Assembly: GCF_011386835.1 (NCBI RefSeq)
Contig: NC_088800.1
Location: 55,147,439 to 55,211,438, forward strand
Source of the DNA: Chrysemys picta bellii
Lineage: Eukaryota; Chordata; Testudines; Emydidae
Length of the DNA stretch: 64,000 bases
Reading direction: 5' to 3'
A program made the position numbers and the translations under genes. Each line of letters begins with the position of its first letter. Position 1 is the first letter of the stretch. Of this stretch, positions 23,801-34,560 are shown piece by piece. Under the pieces are notes generated by a model. The model was given only the letters and a program-made list of their open reading frames with translations, did no database searches and was not told the DNA's origin.

Positions 23801-24010
23801 TGGGATATTTGGAAAAAAATCTGGGATATTTGGGAAACAATCCAAGGCACACCTTTTAATATAGTTGAAATTCACTGAATTGCAGATTTTTGGATGGAAA
23901 AAATAGTAGCTATTTTGCTAAAAATTAAGGACAGCTGTTAGTGTCCAGGACTTCTAGCACTGCATTTCTGACTATACCACTGCCTCATTCGTGGACCCTG
24001 GGCAAGTCAC
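20886..24010. other. Gene-free stretch, probably intronic
   Basis: No exon, SINE or LINE clearly recognised, apart from a SINE-like 'accctgggcaagtcac' just before the next MITE. Two copies of 'ctgggatatttgg' sit in tandem near 23800-23835. Confidence 0.45.
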
Positions 24011-24232
24011 TAAGGCCTGCTCTACACACAGATTTTGTGCCAGGGTAACTATTTTGGTTAGGGGTACAGTTTTTTTAAACCAATTTAGTTATCCCAGTAC
24101 AACCAAAAGCGTGGCTGTAATTCTATACTGGTACAAGCACTTTGATACCAGGTCCATGCCAGGAAGTTGTCTCACTTTCATTATACTGGTACTATTAAAA
24201 TGAGAGAATTTTCATGCACCCCCCAGGCCTTA
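24011..24232. mobile_element. MITE with perfect TAAGGCCTG / CAGGCCTTA ends
   Basis: Starts TAAGGCCTGC and ends CCAGGCCTTA, so the terminal nine bases are a perfect inverted repeat. It appears to sit inside a SINE-like sequence (accctgggcaagtcac on the left). Target duplication is either TA or hidden in the palindromic ends. Non-coding, 222 bp. Confidence 0.65.
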
Positions 24233-24479
24233 CATTCGATCTGTTTCCACCTATTTATGATTTTCCACTTCTCTAAACCGCTTTGTGATGCTCACACTGA
24301 AGGAGCTCTACAAGCATAAAGTATTTTTATGGCTGCGTATCACGAGTGGGGTGCGTGGCTGGGAGCCTGACCTTTGCCTCGCCTCACAAGATATGAGGGG
24401 TAACGTAAGACCCAGGTAACGTTTGCCCCTGGGTCATGGTTTATGGACAGGGCTAAGAGGGCACGCAGCAGCCCGACTG

Positions 24480-25340
24480 ATTTTCATCAATTCCATTCAG
24501 GAAAGTAAACAGAGACAGGGGGGGGAGGGAATCCTGCCCCGCAGACACACCCCAACAACATCCTCCAGGCACCTCAACCCGACTAGCGGCTCCTCTCATG
24601 CCCCAGGCTCGCCAGCTGCCCCGACCCTCCAACTTGCCGCCAGGTGGTGCTGCAACCCGCTAGAGTCCACAAACCCCGCAGGGGCGCCCCCAACCCGGTC
24701 CTGGCTGCTGATCGGCGCCCAGAGACACCCCCCACCTAAAGGACCGGGGCCGCGCCCCCCAGGCTTGCTGCCTCACAGGGCAGGTTAGTCGCGTCGCGGG
24801 GGCCGCTGGGAGTTGTAGTTCTCGGCCCCTCCCCTCTCCCGGCTCTCCCTGGAGCGCGAGGCCCCGCCGGACTCCAGCCCCCGGCATGCCCCGCGCGGGG
24901 AGCAGGGCCACTCTGTGGGACGCGCCCAGCTCCCTACTGCCCCAACCCTGCTGAGGGAGCGCGCCGCAGGTACCGAGCCGAGAGCGCACTGCCGCCCCGC
25001 TGTCGGAACCGCCAGGCCCCCCTCGCCTCACGCGCCACCTACCGGATAGCAAGGCGGCGACGCGGGAGGCCCCTGACAGACCCAGCAGCGGGAGGTAATG
25101 GGAGAATCCACTCCGATGTACTGCCTTGCTGTCACTGAGTATGCGCGATGGAGAGTTGAGCATGCGCAGTAACATCCGCTGAAGCCGCGGCCCTGCTCTG
25201 CCCTCACTTGGGATGACAGCGGCGTCCCTGCGGCTAGCGGCGCGGGGCCAATCCGAGGGGAGGGGTGGGGAGGGGCGGAGCCTGTGCAAGAGCGGGTCAG
25301 ACTCAGCCAGCTGGTGGCAGGGGGCGGGACAAAGGGAGGG
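24480..25340. promoter_or_regulatory. CpG-island promoter
   Basis: A sharp shift to GC- and CpG-rich sequence in an otherwise AT-rich neighbourhood. Motifs seen: GCTGGGAGTTGTAGTT at 24805-24820 (reverse of the ZNF143 site), GCATGCGCAGT at 25160-25170 (NRF1), CCAAT at 25248-25252, GGGGCGGAG at 25272-25280 (Sp1). These are housekeeping-promoter elements. The long open frames here are a GC artefact. By synteny this could be the promoter of CDIP1 on the minus strand (inference); bidirectional use is possible. Confidence 0.75.
25043..25200 (-). other. Candidate 5' non-coding first exon of a leftward gene
   Basis: On the minus strand TATCCG|GTAGGT at 25043/25042 is a strong splice donor. Inverted CCAAT and Sp1 motifs lie 50-80 bp upstream of a plausible start near 25170-25200. 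The coding exons would be to the left of the window. If the neighbour order of human 16p13.3 is kept, the gene is CDIP1, whose first intron is long. Direct evidence is limited to the donor and the motifs. Confidence 0.3.
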
Positions 25341-26487
25341 CATGGGGTGAAGGTCAGGCCAGGCTCTGGGGCCTGGTTAGTCCAGCTGTTGTTTAGGTGC
25401 CTGGTGGGGCACCTGGGAGTACCTGGCTGCCCTTGTCACTCACTGGGAGGCTACACACCTGGACAAACCTGGCCCACGGGGTTCTGTGTCTGCTAGCTGG
25501 AGTGAGATCCTTCTGTAGGCAGACTCCACTGTAATTCTTACATAGATAGATAACCCTGAGATAGATTGTCAGCCCCAAGAATTCAAAAGGCATGGGTTGT
25601 GCACCAAAAGTTATGAAACTGAAAAATACACACACACACACACTTTTTTTTATTTGCTTTTATGTGTCCAAGTCGTTGGTGGTGCACCAGCATCATACTT
25701 CTGCTGTTACCTTTCTCAAAGAATCTGTACCCTAAAATCCATATACCTAAAACGTTTGTACATTCCTATAATATTCAGTACTGTTTTGGACTTCCGTTAG
25801 CATGTGATTCCGCCCCCCTCCTTCCCTTTTTAACTGAAAATTTATTAAAAATCCTTTTTTGTGTAACTAATCCCCCAACACTGAACCACATGCTTTACTC
25901 ATCTGTTACTTCACTTGTTGCATACAGAGATGGTGAATTTTCTACTGAATTGTTTATATTTCTAAATGCATATCTGACATTTATAGCCTTTTATATATGT
26001 TACATATTTTGCTATGATACATTGAAGTGATGTTTTTCATTCTGACAAGTTTACTGTTTTGTACTGCCGAAATCAGGGATTTTTAAAAATAAATGATTCT
26101 GTTACGCCTTTGCATTGGTGAGCAGGAGGCATAGTTTGTCTTTTGGTGAAATTAAAATACCCTGTGTCTACTATGTGTTTACAGTGGGATCGTTAATGCA
26201 TGTTAATTACCCTTCGATAAAAAACACATTTTCTTTGCAGCGAGGGGACAAACGATAATGCTGACTCAAAGATGTTAAATGCACCATTATTGTTTATGAC
26301 TTGACAACTCTGATACTGATTGTGCTAATAAGATGCCTCCTTTGCCATCAGAGGTATTTGTGTATGAATATCAGCAGCCTCCTCCCCATTTATGTGAGTA
26401 TAATTGAAAACTAGTTACTGCATTTTAAACTAAAGGAATTAACAGAGGCTTTCCCCCACTCAGTTTCCCTTATTCCCTTTCCCTTAC
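25341..26487. other. Intergenic, nothing recognised
   Basis: AT-rich sequence with a (CA)8 run near 25627-25642. No gene or named repeat seen. Confidence 0.45.
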
Positions 26488-26490
26488 TAA

Positions 26491-26705
26491 GGCTATGTCT
26501 ACACTACGGACCTTACAGCGGCACAGCTGTACCACTGGCGCTGCGCCGCTGTAAGGTCTGCTATGTAGCCACTCGGCAGGAGATGCTCTCCTGCTGACAT
26601 AGAGCTGTCCACACTTGAAACTTATGTCAGTCAGAGGTGTGGTTTTTTTTCACACCCCTGACCAACAAAAGTTTTGTGGACAAAAGTGCTAGAGTAGACA
26701 AAGCC
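26491..26705. mobile_element. PIF/Harbinger MITE with TAA duplication
   Basis: Ends GGCTATGTCTAC and GTAGACAAAGCC (inverted, one mismatch), flanked by TAA at 26488-26490 and 26706-26708, the Harbinger target duplication. It contains a near-palindrome around 'cagcggcacagc...gcgccgctgtaagg'. The 5' end resembles the start of the large element at 29678, which could have mobilised it. Another MITE-like start (GGGTTTGTCTACACAG) follows directly at 26709. Confidence 0.88.
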
Positions 26706-26729
26706 TAAGGGTTTGTCTACACAGACACT

Positions 26730-29206
26730 CTAAAGGTATGAAGTTAATGCACATCATTTACAGTGCCTTAAACCCCTGTGTGGGCGCTCTCGTTCAGAAG
26801 TAGTCGCCTTAGTTTTGACAATGGCAGTCAGGGCACCCATAAAAAATTGCTTGAGTCCTTTCCCAAACTACTACTAATCATTAGGCCATTGACCTGTCTT
26901 GAACATTTTTAAAGTTTTGTATAGTTCGGGTGTAATCCACATTTGATTTTTTAAGTCCAAAGAGAAGAAGGAAAGCAGTGGAACACTCACCTTAATTTTC
27001 CAAAATTCCCCTTTGTAGATAAGCTTTTGAAATATTTCACAGGTATCAGTTTTAGCCTGGCAAAATTTCAAACCATCATTTTAGATTCAAATTTAAGGTG
27101 ATCTTGCTCCTTTTCTCTGCCCAGCACTGGTCAGGATGTTTTTTATGATCAGGAAAATGAAGACCTGATAGTGTAATGGTAGATTGTGATGTGCACACAG
27201 AGAGCGTTGGCCCAGCTGTACAGTTATCCCCTCTATAAGCAATGTATATAAAGTGATGGCACTTGTGTCCCATTAGAATTAACCAATTGATCCACCTTTT
27301 TCTGGTGATCTAAATTGTAAATATTCCTCTTTGATTTCAGGTTCTACCTGCTCGCAACCACTTGATGTAAACCTTATCCTTTCCTCTGTGCTCCCAGGAA
27401 AATGTAAATACAAACACAGCATTGTCTCTTACACCTTTTCCTACATTATGATGGTAATAATAATGAGTCTATGACTGCAATAGCCACAAAGGTGTGATGA
27501 CACAGTCCAATAGGCTGCAACAAAATATTTTCAGCTCACTTAAAACATTTAGATGTTGCATCTAAGCATACATGCAGAGTGCAGGGCTGATCACCTGGCC
27601 CTGGAACATCCAGAAGTAGGGTGTGACAGTTACTAGATATGCTCTGAAATTGTTTCAGCCGTATAGGATGTTTTCATTGTAGGCAAGACACCTTGGCAAG
27701 TTGTTCCCTGTTTACTCCCCTGATACCTGCGCCAATCAGGTCTCAAGAGGGGAAATGTTATAACTATATCGGCTTAAGAGTCAAGACAGGCCTGTGGCAT
27801 CAGTGGCTGATCAGGGCTGTGCGGGATGGGTTTGCTGACAACCTTGAGAAGTGTTTTGAAAAGAAGGAGGATGTTGACATTCTTATCAAGAACTGAAGAA
27901 GCCAGGCACATACACTGGAGGGATGAGTCACACTGGAGGGATGAGTCATGGTACCTATTGAGTTCCTGGGGTCAGAAGGCCCCTCCTCCAGCCTAAGGGG
28001 AGGAACTACTGGACACATTGCTCAAATACATTCAGGGGATAACAAATGATAAAACAGGGATGGGAGTGAGGGTCACAGGGCCACAAGCAGGGAGTCATGG
28101 GGGGTGGGTGAGTCATGGCAGCTGCATGAGCAGTCCTGGTCTGACTGCAGGGTTGCCTCACAGAAGGGGACCCCAATCAGGCACAAAATATGGAAGTCCC
28201 CAATAATCAGAAGGTGCTTTTAAATCTTTAGGCCTTAGTGTCATGTGGTCGAGGGTAGGTCTGCACAGCATCTGCGAGGGTTCTTCCCTGCATGGTTAGA
28301 GGTACACGTACTACCTCTGCTTGAGCCAGCATACTAAAAATAGAAGTGCAGCAGCGGCTTACACTGGCTGCCTAAGTACGTACCCAGGTGGTTGGATGGC
28401 AGGATTGTACTCTGATTGCTAGCTTGAGCTGCCACCCGTGATCCCACAGCCACACTGCTGCTTTTAACATGCTAACTCGAACAGAGCTAGTGCGGGTATT
28501 TCTACCCGGCCTGGGAAGATCCCACACAGCTATTGCATAAACGTATTCTTGGTAGCTAGCACCCTATACTGGGATTCGGGTGATCAGGGTTCTGTCCCTG
28601 GCTCTGTCACTGAGCTGCTGTTGGGCCAGTCATAACCTTCCCTGTGCCTCAGTTTCCCCATTTGTAAAATAGGGATAATGATGCTAAATCCCCAATGCTT
28701 AGCCTGGGTTAGCCCTAATGGCTACATAGACCTTGCTTATTACAGAAGCTTTTATAACTTTCTCAAACTTAAGATTGTACCTCATTTGTGTGTGTCTGTT
28801 CACCTGTTTAACTTTGTGAATAGCTCTCATTTTCTTCTCCTATTTAATAAATCTTCATGTAGCTTATTATAGGATTGGCGACAAGCGTTGGCTGTGGCGT
28901 GAGATCTAAGGTACAATTGATCTGGAGTAAGTGACTGGTCCTTTGGAACTGGGAATAACCTGAATATTGCTGTGATTCTGGGTGTAAGGGACCTTCTATC
29001 ACACAGGACAGGTAAGCTTACCTGGGTGGCAAAAGAGACTATTGGGAGTATCCATGGGGACTATCTGTGACCCCATGTTTAGGCTATTACAGAGCCTTAA
29101 GAATTTACACTTGTGTGGAAACAGAGTTAAAGGATTTAAATATAGGCCTCTCCATTGTAAGAAACAGCAATTGTCATACTAAGTCTTATCCTAATATTGC
29201 GGGACC
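26730..29206. other. Intergenic with old repeats
   Basis: No gene supported. A short open stretch at about 27800-27893 ends NLEKCFEKKEDVDILIKN and looks protein-like; it could be a pseudogene fragment but I cannot name it. A SINE-like part ('ttccctgtgcctcagtttccccatttgtaaaat') lies at about 28545-28680. 28860-29090 resembles the tail of a dispersed LTR. Confidence 0.4.
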
Positions 29207-29534
29207 TGTAGAAGCAGGGCTCATGTCAGAAGCGGGTGGGAAGATAGCAGAGTAGAGTCAGCATGACTCAGCCTTGAGATAGCGATGTTTTGAGAACAGA
29301 AGTGAGAAAATATAGGAATGGGCAGGACATAACATAAACAAACTGCAGATGTTTTTAATTAATGCATGCCATTAAAATGTATAAATGCTTGTGTGATATT
29401 GCTTGTACTTTGAAGAAACTGAGGCAGAGATGCTCTCTGTCAGCTGTGTTCTTCCCTTGCAATTGCATGTCCTGAATAAAGCTGTCTCTAACTTCGTTGC
29501 TTCCAACCTGAGAGTGGAGTTCGTTTCTTCCACA
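29207..29534 (+). repeat. Solo-LTR-like element, 328 bp
   Basis: Starts TGTAGAAGCAGGGC and ends GTTTCTTCCACA (TG...CA). It has a TATAAA box at about 29380 and AATAAA at about 29474-29480, the same spacing logic as the young provirus LTR. The start resembles that LTR (TGTGGAAGCAGAG), suggesting a related but older class I family. No target duplication seen. Confidence 0.6.
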
Positions 29535-30039
29535 TTTGATAACTGATTGGTGAAACCTAAGTACAGAACTGTAACAGGGGAAACCTCACCTGAGAGCCTC
29601 CTATCAGCTGGGTGCGGTGCTGCAATCTTTTTTTCCTCCTGCTCCAGGCACTCCCTGTAGGTTGCCAACCTTCCTAAGGGTATGTCTACACTACGGGATT
29701 AATCTGAATTTACAGAATTCGAATTTTGGAAACAGATTGTATAAAGTCGAATGTATGCGGCCACACTAAGCACATTAATTCGGCGGTGTGCGTCCATGTA
29801 CCGGGGCTAGCGTCGATTTCCGGAGCGTCGCACTGTGGGTAGTTATCCCATAGCTATCCCATAGTTCCCGCAGTCTCCCCCGCCCATTGGAATTCTGGGT
29901 TGAGATCCCAGTGCCTGATGGGACAAAAAACATTGTCGCAGGTGGTTCTGGGTACAGCTTCATCCCTCCCTCCATGAAAGCAACGGCAGACAACCGTTTC
30001 ACGCCTTTTTTCCTGGGTGAACACAGCAGACGCCATACC

Positions 30040-31398
30040 ATGGCAAGCATGGAGCCCGCTCAGCTCAAGACAGCAGTCATGAACATTGTAAACACCTCGT
30101 GCATTATCGTGCAGTTTATGCTGAACCAGGACCAGAAAAACAAGGCAAGGAGGAGGCGGCGATGGCAGCGCGGCGACGAGAGTGATGAGGACATGGACAT
30201 GAACATGGACACAGAATTCTCTCAAACCGCGGGTCCCGGCGCTTTGGAGATCATGTTGTTGATGGGGCAGGTTTTATCCGTGGAACGCCGATTCTGGGCC
30301 CGGGAAACAAGCACAGACTGGTGGGACCACATAGTGTTGCAGGTGTGGGACGATTCCCAGTAGCTGCGAAACTTTCATATGCGTAAGGGCACTTTCATGG
30401 AACTTTGTGACTTGCTTTCCACTACCCTGAAGTGCGAGAATACCAGGATGAGAGCAGCCTTCACAGTTGAGAAGCAAGTGGCGATAGCCCTGTGGAAGCT
30501 TGCAACGCCAGACAGCTACCGGTCAGTCAGGAATCAATTTGGAGTGGGCAAATCTACTGTGGAGGCTGCTGTCATGCAATTAGCCAAAGCAATCATTGAG
30601 CTGCTGCTATGAAAGGTAGTGACTCTGGGAAATGTGCAGGCCATAGTGGATGGCTTTGCTGCAATGGGATTCCCTAACTGTGGTGAGGCGATAGATGGAA
30701 CCCATATCCCTATCTTGGCACCGGAGCACCAGGGTACCCAGTACATAAACTGCAAGGGTTACTCTTTAATGGTGCTGCAAGCACTGGTGGATCACAGGGG
30801 ACATTTCACCAACATCAACGTGGGCTGGCCGGGAAGGGTTCATGACGCTCGCGTCTTCAGGAACACTACTCTGTTTAAACGGCTGCAGCAAGGGACTTAC
30901 TTCCTGGACCAGAAAATAACCATTAGGGATGTTGAAATGCCTATAGTTATCCTTGGGGACCCAGCCTACCCCTTAATGCCATGGCTCATGAAGCCATACA
31001 CAAGCAGCCTGGACAGGAGTCAGGAGCTGTTCAGCTACAGGGTGAGCAAGTGCAGAATGGTGGTGGAATGTGCATTTGGCCGTTTAAAAGGTCGCTAGCG
31101 CACTTTACTGACTCACTCAGACCTCAGCCAAACCAATATCCCCATTGTTATTGCTGCTTGCTGTGTGCTCCACAATCTCTGTGAGAGTCAGGGGGACACG
31201 TTTATGGCGGGGTGGGAGGCTGAGGCAAATCGCCTGGCTGCTGATTACGCACAGCCAGACACCAGGGCGATTAGAAGAGCACACCAGGAAGCGCGGCGCA
31301 TCAGAGAAGCTTTGAAAACCAGTTTCGTGACACTGGCCAGGCTACCATGTGAAAGTTCTGTTTGTTTCTCCTTGATGAAAACCCTCCCCCTTTATTGA
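30040..31398 (+). pseudogene. Harbinger (HARBI1-like) DDE transposase, three in-frame stops
   Basis: A single frame from ATG 30040 (ACCATGG context) to 31398 encodes an acidic/basic N-terminal region, then the transposase core. Catalytic residues appear intact: D in AIDGTHIPI (30694), D in GRVHDARVF (30844) and E in RMVVECAFGRLKGR (31066); a GDPAYPLMPW block lies near 30955. The frame is interrupted by TAG at 30361, TGA at 30608-30612 and TAG at 31096-31098, with the same frame continuing each time. Harbinger transposases cut and paste DNA at TWA targets with help from the Myb-like partner. This copy cannot make a full-length enzyme. AATAAA follows at about 31457. Confidence 0.88.
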
Positions 31399-31689
31399 CT
31401 CATTCTCTGTAGGCAACCCACCCTCCCCCTTTGATCACAGCTTGCTTTCAAAGGAAATAAAGTCACTATCGTTTAAAAATCATGTATTATTTATTATAAA
31501 AAGAGGGAGAGAAATGACAAGGTAGCCCGGGTGGGGTTTGGGAGGAGGATCGGAGGGAAGGAAAAGGCCACTAAAAAAAGGTTAAAATAATGACAGCCTT
31601 TTGCTTGGGCTGTCCACTGGGGTGGAATGGGAGGGTGCACAGAGCATCCCCTCCCCCCCCCCGCGTTCTTACACGTCTGTGTGAGGAGG

Positions 31690-32099
31690 CTATGGAACAT
31701 GGGGAGGGGGGTTATACAGGGGCTGTAGCGCCAGTCTGTGATCCTGCTGCCATTCCTGAAGCTCCACCAGACGCCGGAGCATGTCTGTTTGCTCACGCAG
31801 CAGCCCCAGCGTTGCATCCTGCCTCCTCTGATCTTCCTGCCGCCACCTCTCATCTCGAGCGTCTCTCCTCTCCTCACATTGGTCCCTTCTGTCCTCACAT
31901 TGGTCCCTCATGTCCTCACATTCACTGGCATCTTTCCTATACTTTGAAACCATGTCCTTCCACTCATTCAGATGAGCTCTTTCATTGCAGGTGGAGTCCA
32001 TGATTTCCGCGAACATCTCATCTTGCGTCCTCTTTTTCTGACGCCTTATCTGAGATAGCCTTCGGGACGGAGGAGGGAGGCTTGAAAAAATTGCAGCTG
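31690..32099 (-). CDS. Harbinger Myb/SANT-like partner, exon 2
   Basis: The acceptor CCCTCCCTCCAG (minus, AG at 32101-32100) joins exon 1 in frame (phase 1), giving RRLSQIRRQKKRTQDEMF and then a long charged helix with repeated Glu-Asp/Arg blocks (EDMRDQCEDRRDQCEERRD). A WRQEDQRR...LLREQTDMLRRLVELQE coiled coil follows. The stop TAG lies at 31692-31690. The joined product is 327 residues. The coiled-coil C-terminus is probably for self-association (inference). Confidence 0.75.
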
Positions 32100-32662
32100 C
32101 TGGAGGGAGGGAAAAAAGGAGAGAATTTTTTAAAAAGATACATTTTACAGAACAATGCTTATACTCTTTCACGGTGAACAACACTATTCACATTACATAG
32201 CACATGTGATTTCTGTGCAAGGTCGCATTTTGCTTCTTAATATTGAGTGCCTGTGGCTTTGCTGCTAGAGATCACAGACGCAGGTCCGGACAACAGAATT
32301 CGGCTTGCATGCGGCCATGGTAAGCCATTGTCTTTCAGCTTCTGCGTCCTCCTTTCCCACATACCAAGCAAAGCCTGTTGAGTGCTGCAGTTTTCCTGTT
32401 AACCTTCAGCAGCAGAAACAAACTAACCCCCCCCCCCCCATCCAATTCTCTGGGATGATCGCTTTATCCCTCCCCCCACCGCATGGCTGGTATCAGGGAA
32501 GATCCCTGTTAGCCACACGTGAAAAGCTTAGCGCCAATTCCCCTCCCCCCCTCGCTTGGCTTACTACAGGGAAGGATTTCTTTTCATCCAGAGGCAAACA
32601 GCCCAGTAGGAAGGACCACCTCTGTCCCCTTAATTAAATTCCCGTATTTCAACCAGGTTACC

Positions 32663-32953
32663 ATGAGCGATATCACTCTCCTGAGGATTACACAGCAAGA
32701 TAAAGAATGGATGTTGCTTGAATGCCAGCAAACACTGGGACCATACGCTGCCAGGCTTTGTCATGCAATGATACCAGATTACTTGCTACTAGCACGGCGT
32801 GGTCAAGTGTCCTACCATGGAGGATGGAATAAGGCTGCACTGCCCAGAAACTTTCTGCAAAGGCTTTTGGAGTACCTCCAGGAGAGCTTCATGGAGATGT
32901 CCCTGGAGGATTTCTGCTCCATCCCCAGACATGTTAACAGACTTTTCCAGTAG
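32663..32953 (+). CDS. Unrecognised 96-aa ORF inside the Myb-partner intron
   Basis: ATG at 32663 in ACCATGA context, intact to TAG. It lies on the plus strand within the minus-strand intron 32100-33053, inside the Harbinger element. The product has no Cys-His or membrane motif. It is rich in Leu/Gln and predicted mostly helical (RNFLQRLLEYLQESFMEMSLEDF). An AG (AACCAG|GTTACC) precedes the ATG, so it could be a terminal exon of a plus-strand transcript. I do not recognise a family. It may be a third transposon product or a chance frame; the absence of stops next to a decayed transposase makes it worth testing. Confidence 0.4.
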   Translation: MSDITLLRITQQDKEWMLLECQQTLGPYAARLCHAMIPDYLLLARRGQVSYHGGWNKAALPRNFLQRLLEYLQESFMEMSLEDFCSIPRHVNRLFQ

Positions 32954-33053
32954 CTGTACTGGCCACGAATGCATCCCAAGTCCTCAGGGCAAATTAATCA
33001 TTAAAAAACACTTGCTTTTAAACCATGTCTTATATTTTAAAAGGTAAACTCAC

Positions 33054-33627
33054 CTGAGGTCCCTTCCATGGGGTCATGGTCTTGGGTACTGGCTTGGGAG
33101 GCTTGGGAGGGTACTTCAGTCAGGCTGAGAAAAAGATCCTGGCTGTTGGGGAGAACGGAGTGCTGTGTGCTCTCTGCAAGTTCGTCCTCCTCCTCCTCCT
33201 CTTCCCCGTCCGCAGAATCCTCAGGTGTGGCTGATGAGATTACCCCCGCCTCGGAATCCACGGTTAGAGGTGGGGTAGTGGTGGCGGCCCCCCCTAGAAT
33301 TGCATGCCGCTCAGCGCAGAAGCGGCATATCTGCAGCTCTGACCCGGAGCGACCGTTTGCCTCCTTTGTTTTCTGATAGGCTTGTCTGAGCTCCTTGACT
33401 TTCACGTGGCACTGCTCTGAGTCCCTATAGTGGCCTCTCTCCATCATGCCCTTGGAGATTTTTTCAAAAGTTTTGGCATTTCGTCTTTTCGAACGAAGTT
33501 CTGCTAGCACTGAATCCTCTCCCCAAATAGCGATCAGATCCAGTACCTCCCGTACAGTCCATGCTGGTGCTCTTTTTCGATTATCGGCCTGCATGGTTAC
33601 CTGTGCTGATGAGCTCTCTGTGGTCAC
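33054..33627 (-). CDS. Harbinger Myb/SANT-like partner, exon 1
   Basis: ATG at 33627-33625 (minus). The N-terminal 100 residues form a trihelix/Myb-SANT-like domain (PAWTVREVLDLIAIWGE, then KELRQAYQKTKEANGRSGSE). An acidic run (DGEEEEEEDEL) and a Ser/Thr-rich linker follow. The exon ends in phase 1 at the donor CTCAG|GTGAGT (33054/33053). In Harbinger elements this protein binds the transposon ends and brings the transposase to the nucleus (family knowledge). No stop or frameshift is seen, unlike its transposase partner. Confidence 0.8.
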
Positions 33628-34560
33628 CTGTGCTCTCCTGTGCTGGGCAAACAGAAAATGAAATTCAAATGTTCGCGGGGCTTTTCCTGTCTACTTGGCC
33701 AGTGCATCCGAATTCAGATTGCTGTCCAGAGTGGTCACAATGGTGCACTGTGGGATAGTTCCCAGGGGCCAATACCATCGAATTGCGGCCACACTAACCC
33801 TAATTCAAAATGACAATATCGATTTTGGCGCTACTCCGCTCGTCGGGGAGGAGTACAGAAATCGATTTTAAGAGCCCTTTATTTCTAAATAAATGGCTTC
33901 GTTGTGTGGACGGGTGCAGGGTTAATTCAATTTAACTCTGCTAAATTCGAATTAAACTCATAATGTAGACCAGTGGTCTTCAGCGGCTCAGTCATTCAGG
34001 TGAGTCACACAGTCAATAATGGACAATGTCTGTGACAGACTTCCCCAGGGTGCAACCTGGGACTGGGGTACCACTGGCATACCAGAGAGAGCCCTTTGGC
34101 ATACCAATCTGGGTCTCCTCTCAAGCTGTCAGGCTGTGACAAGCTGCAATCCTCTCCAGGCCTTACACAAGTAGGGACACACCCAACTGCAGTTACATGA
34201 AGGCTTCTCCTAGCCACTCATGAACTAACAGTAGAGAGACTCCAGCCAGCTCCCTACCCTCTCCCCTGCCCACCCAAATCTCAGAGCTGTCCTGTCCTGG
34301 TCAAAAGCCTGACCACTGTAAGTTTATTACCCAGTCCATCCCTCAATGTGAAAAGGACAATGCACCAGGTTTTTGTTCTTAAGCAGATTCCCCAAGCACA
34401 ACACACTGTTTTAGGGGGAAAAAATAAAAAACGGATTTATTAACTACAAAAAGATAGATTTTAAGTGATTATAAGTAATAGTGTACAGATCAAAGTTGGT
34501 TACCTCAGAAAAACAAAATCACAATCTAAATTCTATAAACTAGACTGGATTTGAAATAAG

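Larger units (their letters stand above)
29678..33970 (+). mobile_element. PIF/Harbinger DNA transposon, nearly complete (4.3 kb)
   Basis: Begins GGGTATGTCTACACTACGGG after TAA (29675-29677). The right end carries the matching but diverged inverted sequence ending ATGTAGAC at 33970. The terminal bases and right-hand TAA are not clear and may be overlapped by another repeat. It encodes the two classical Harbinger products convergently: a DDE transposase on the plus strand and a Myb/SANT-like DNA-binding partner on the minus strand. 'TGGTGCACTGTGGGATAGTT' near the right end mirrors 'GCACTGTGGGTAGTTATCCC' near the left end. Confidence 0.88.

Noticed and set aside
24660..25343. 227-codon minus-strand open frame in the CpG island
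   Set aside because: Pro/Arg/Gly-rich, no family resemblance, overlaps promoter motifs; explained by low stop frequency in GC-rich DNA.
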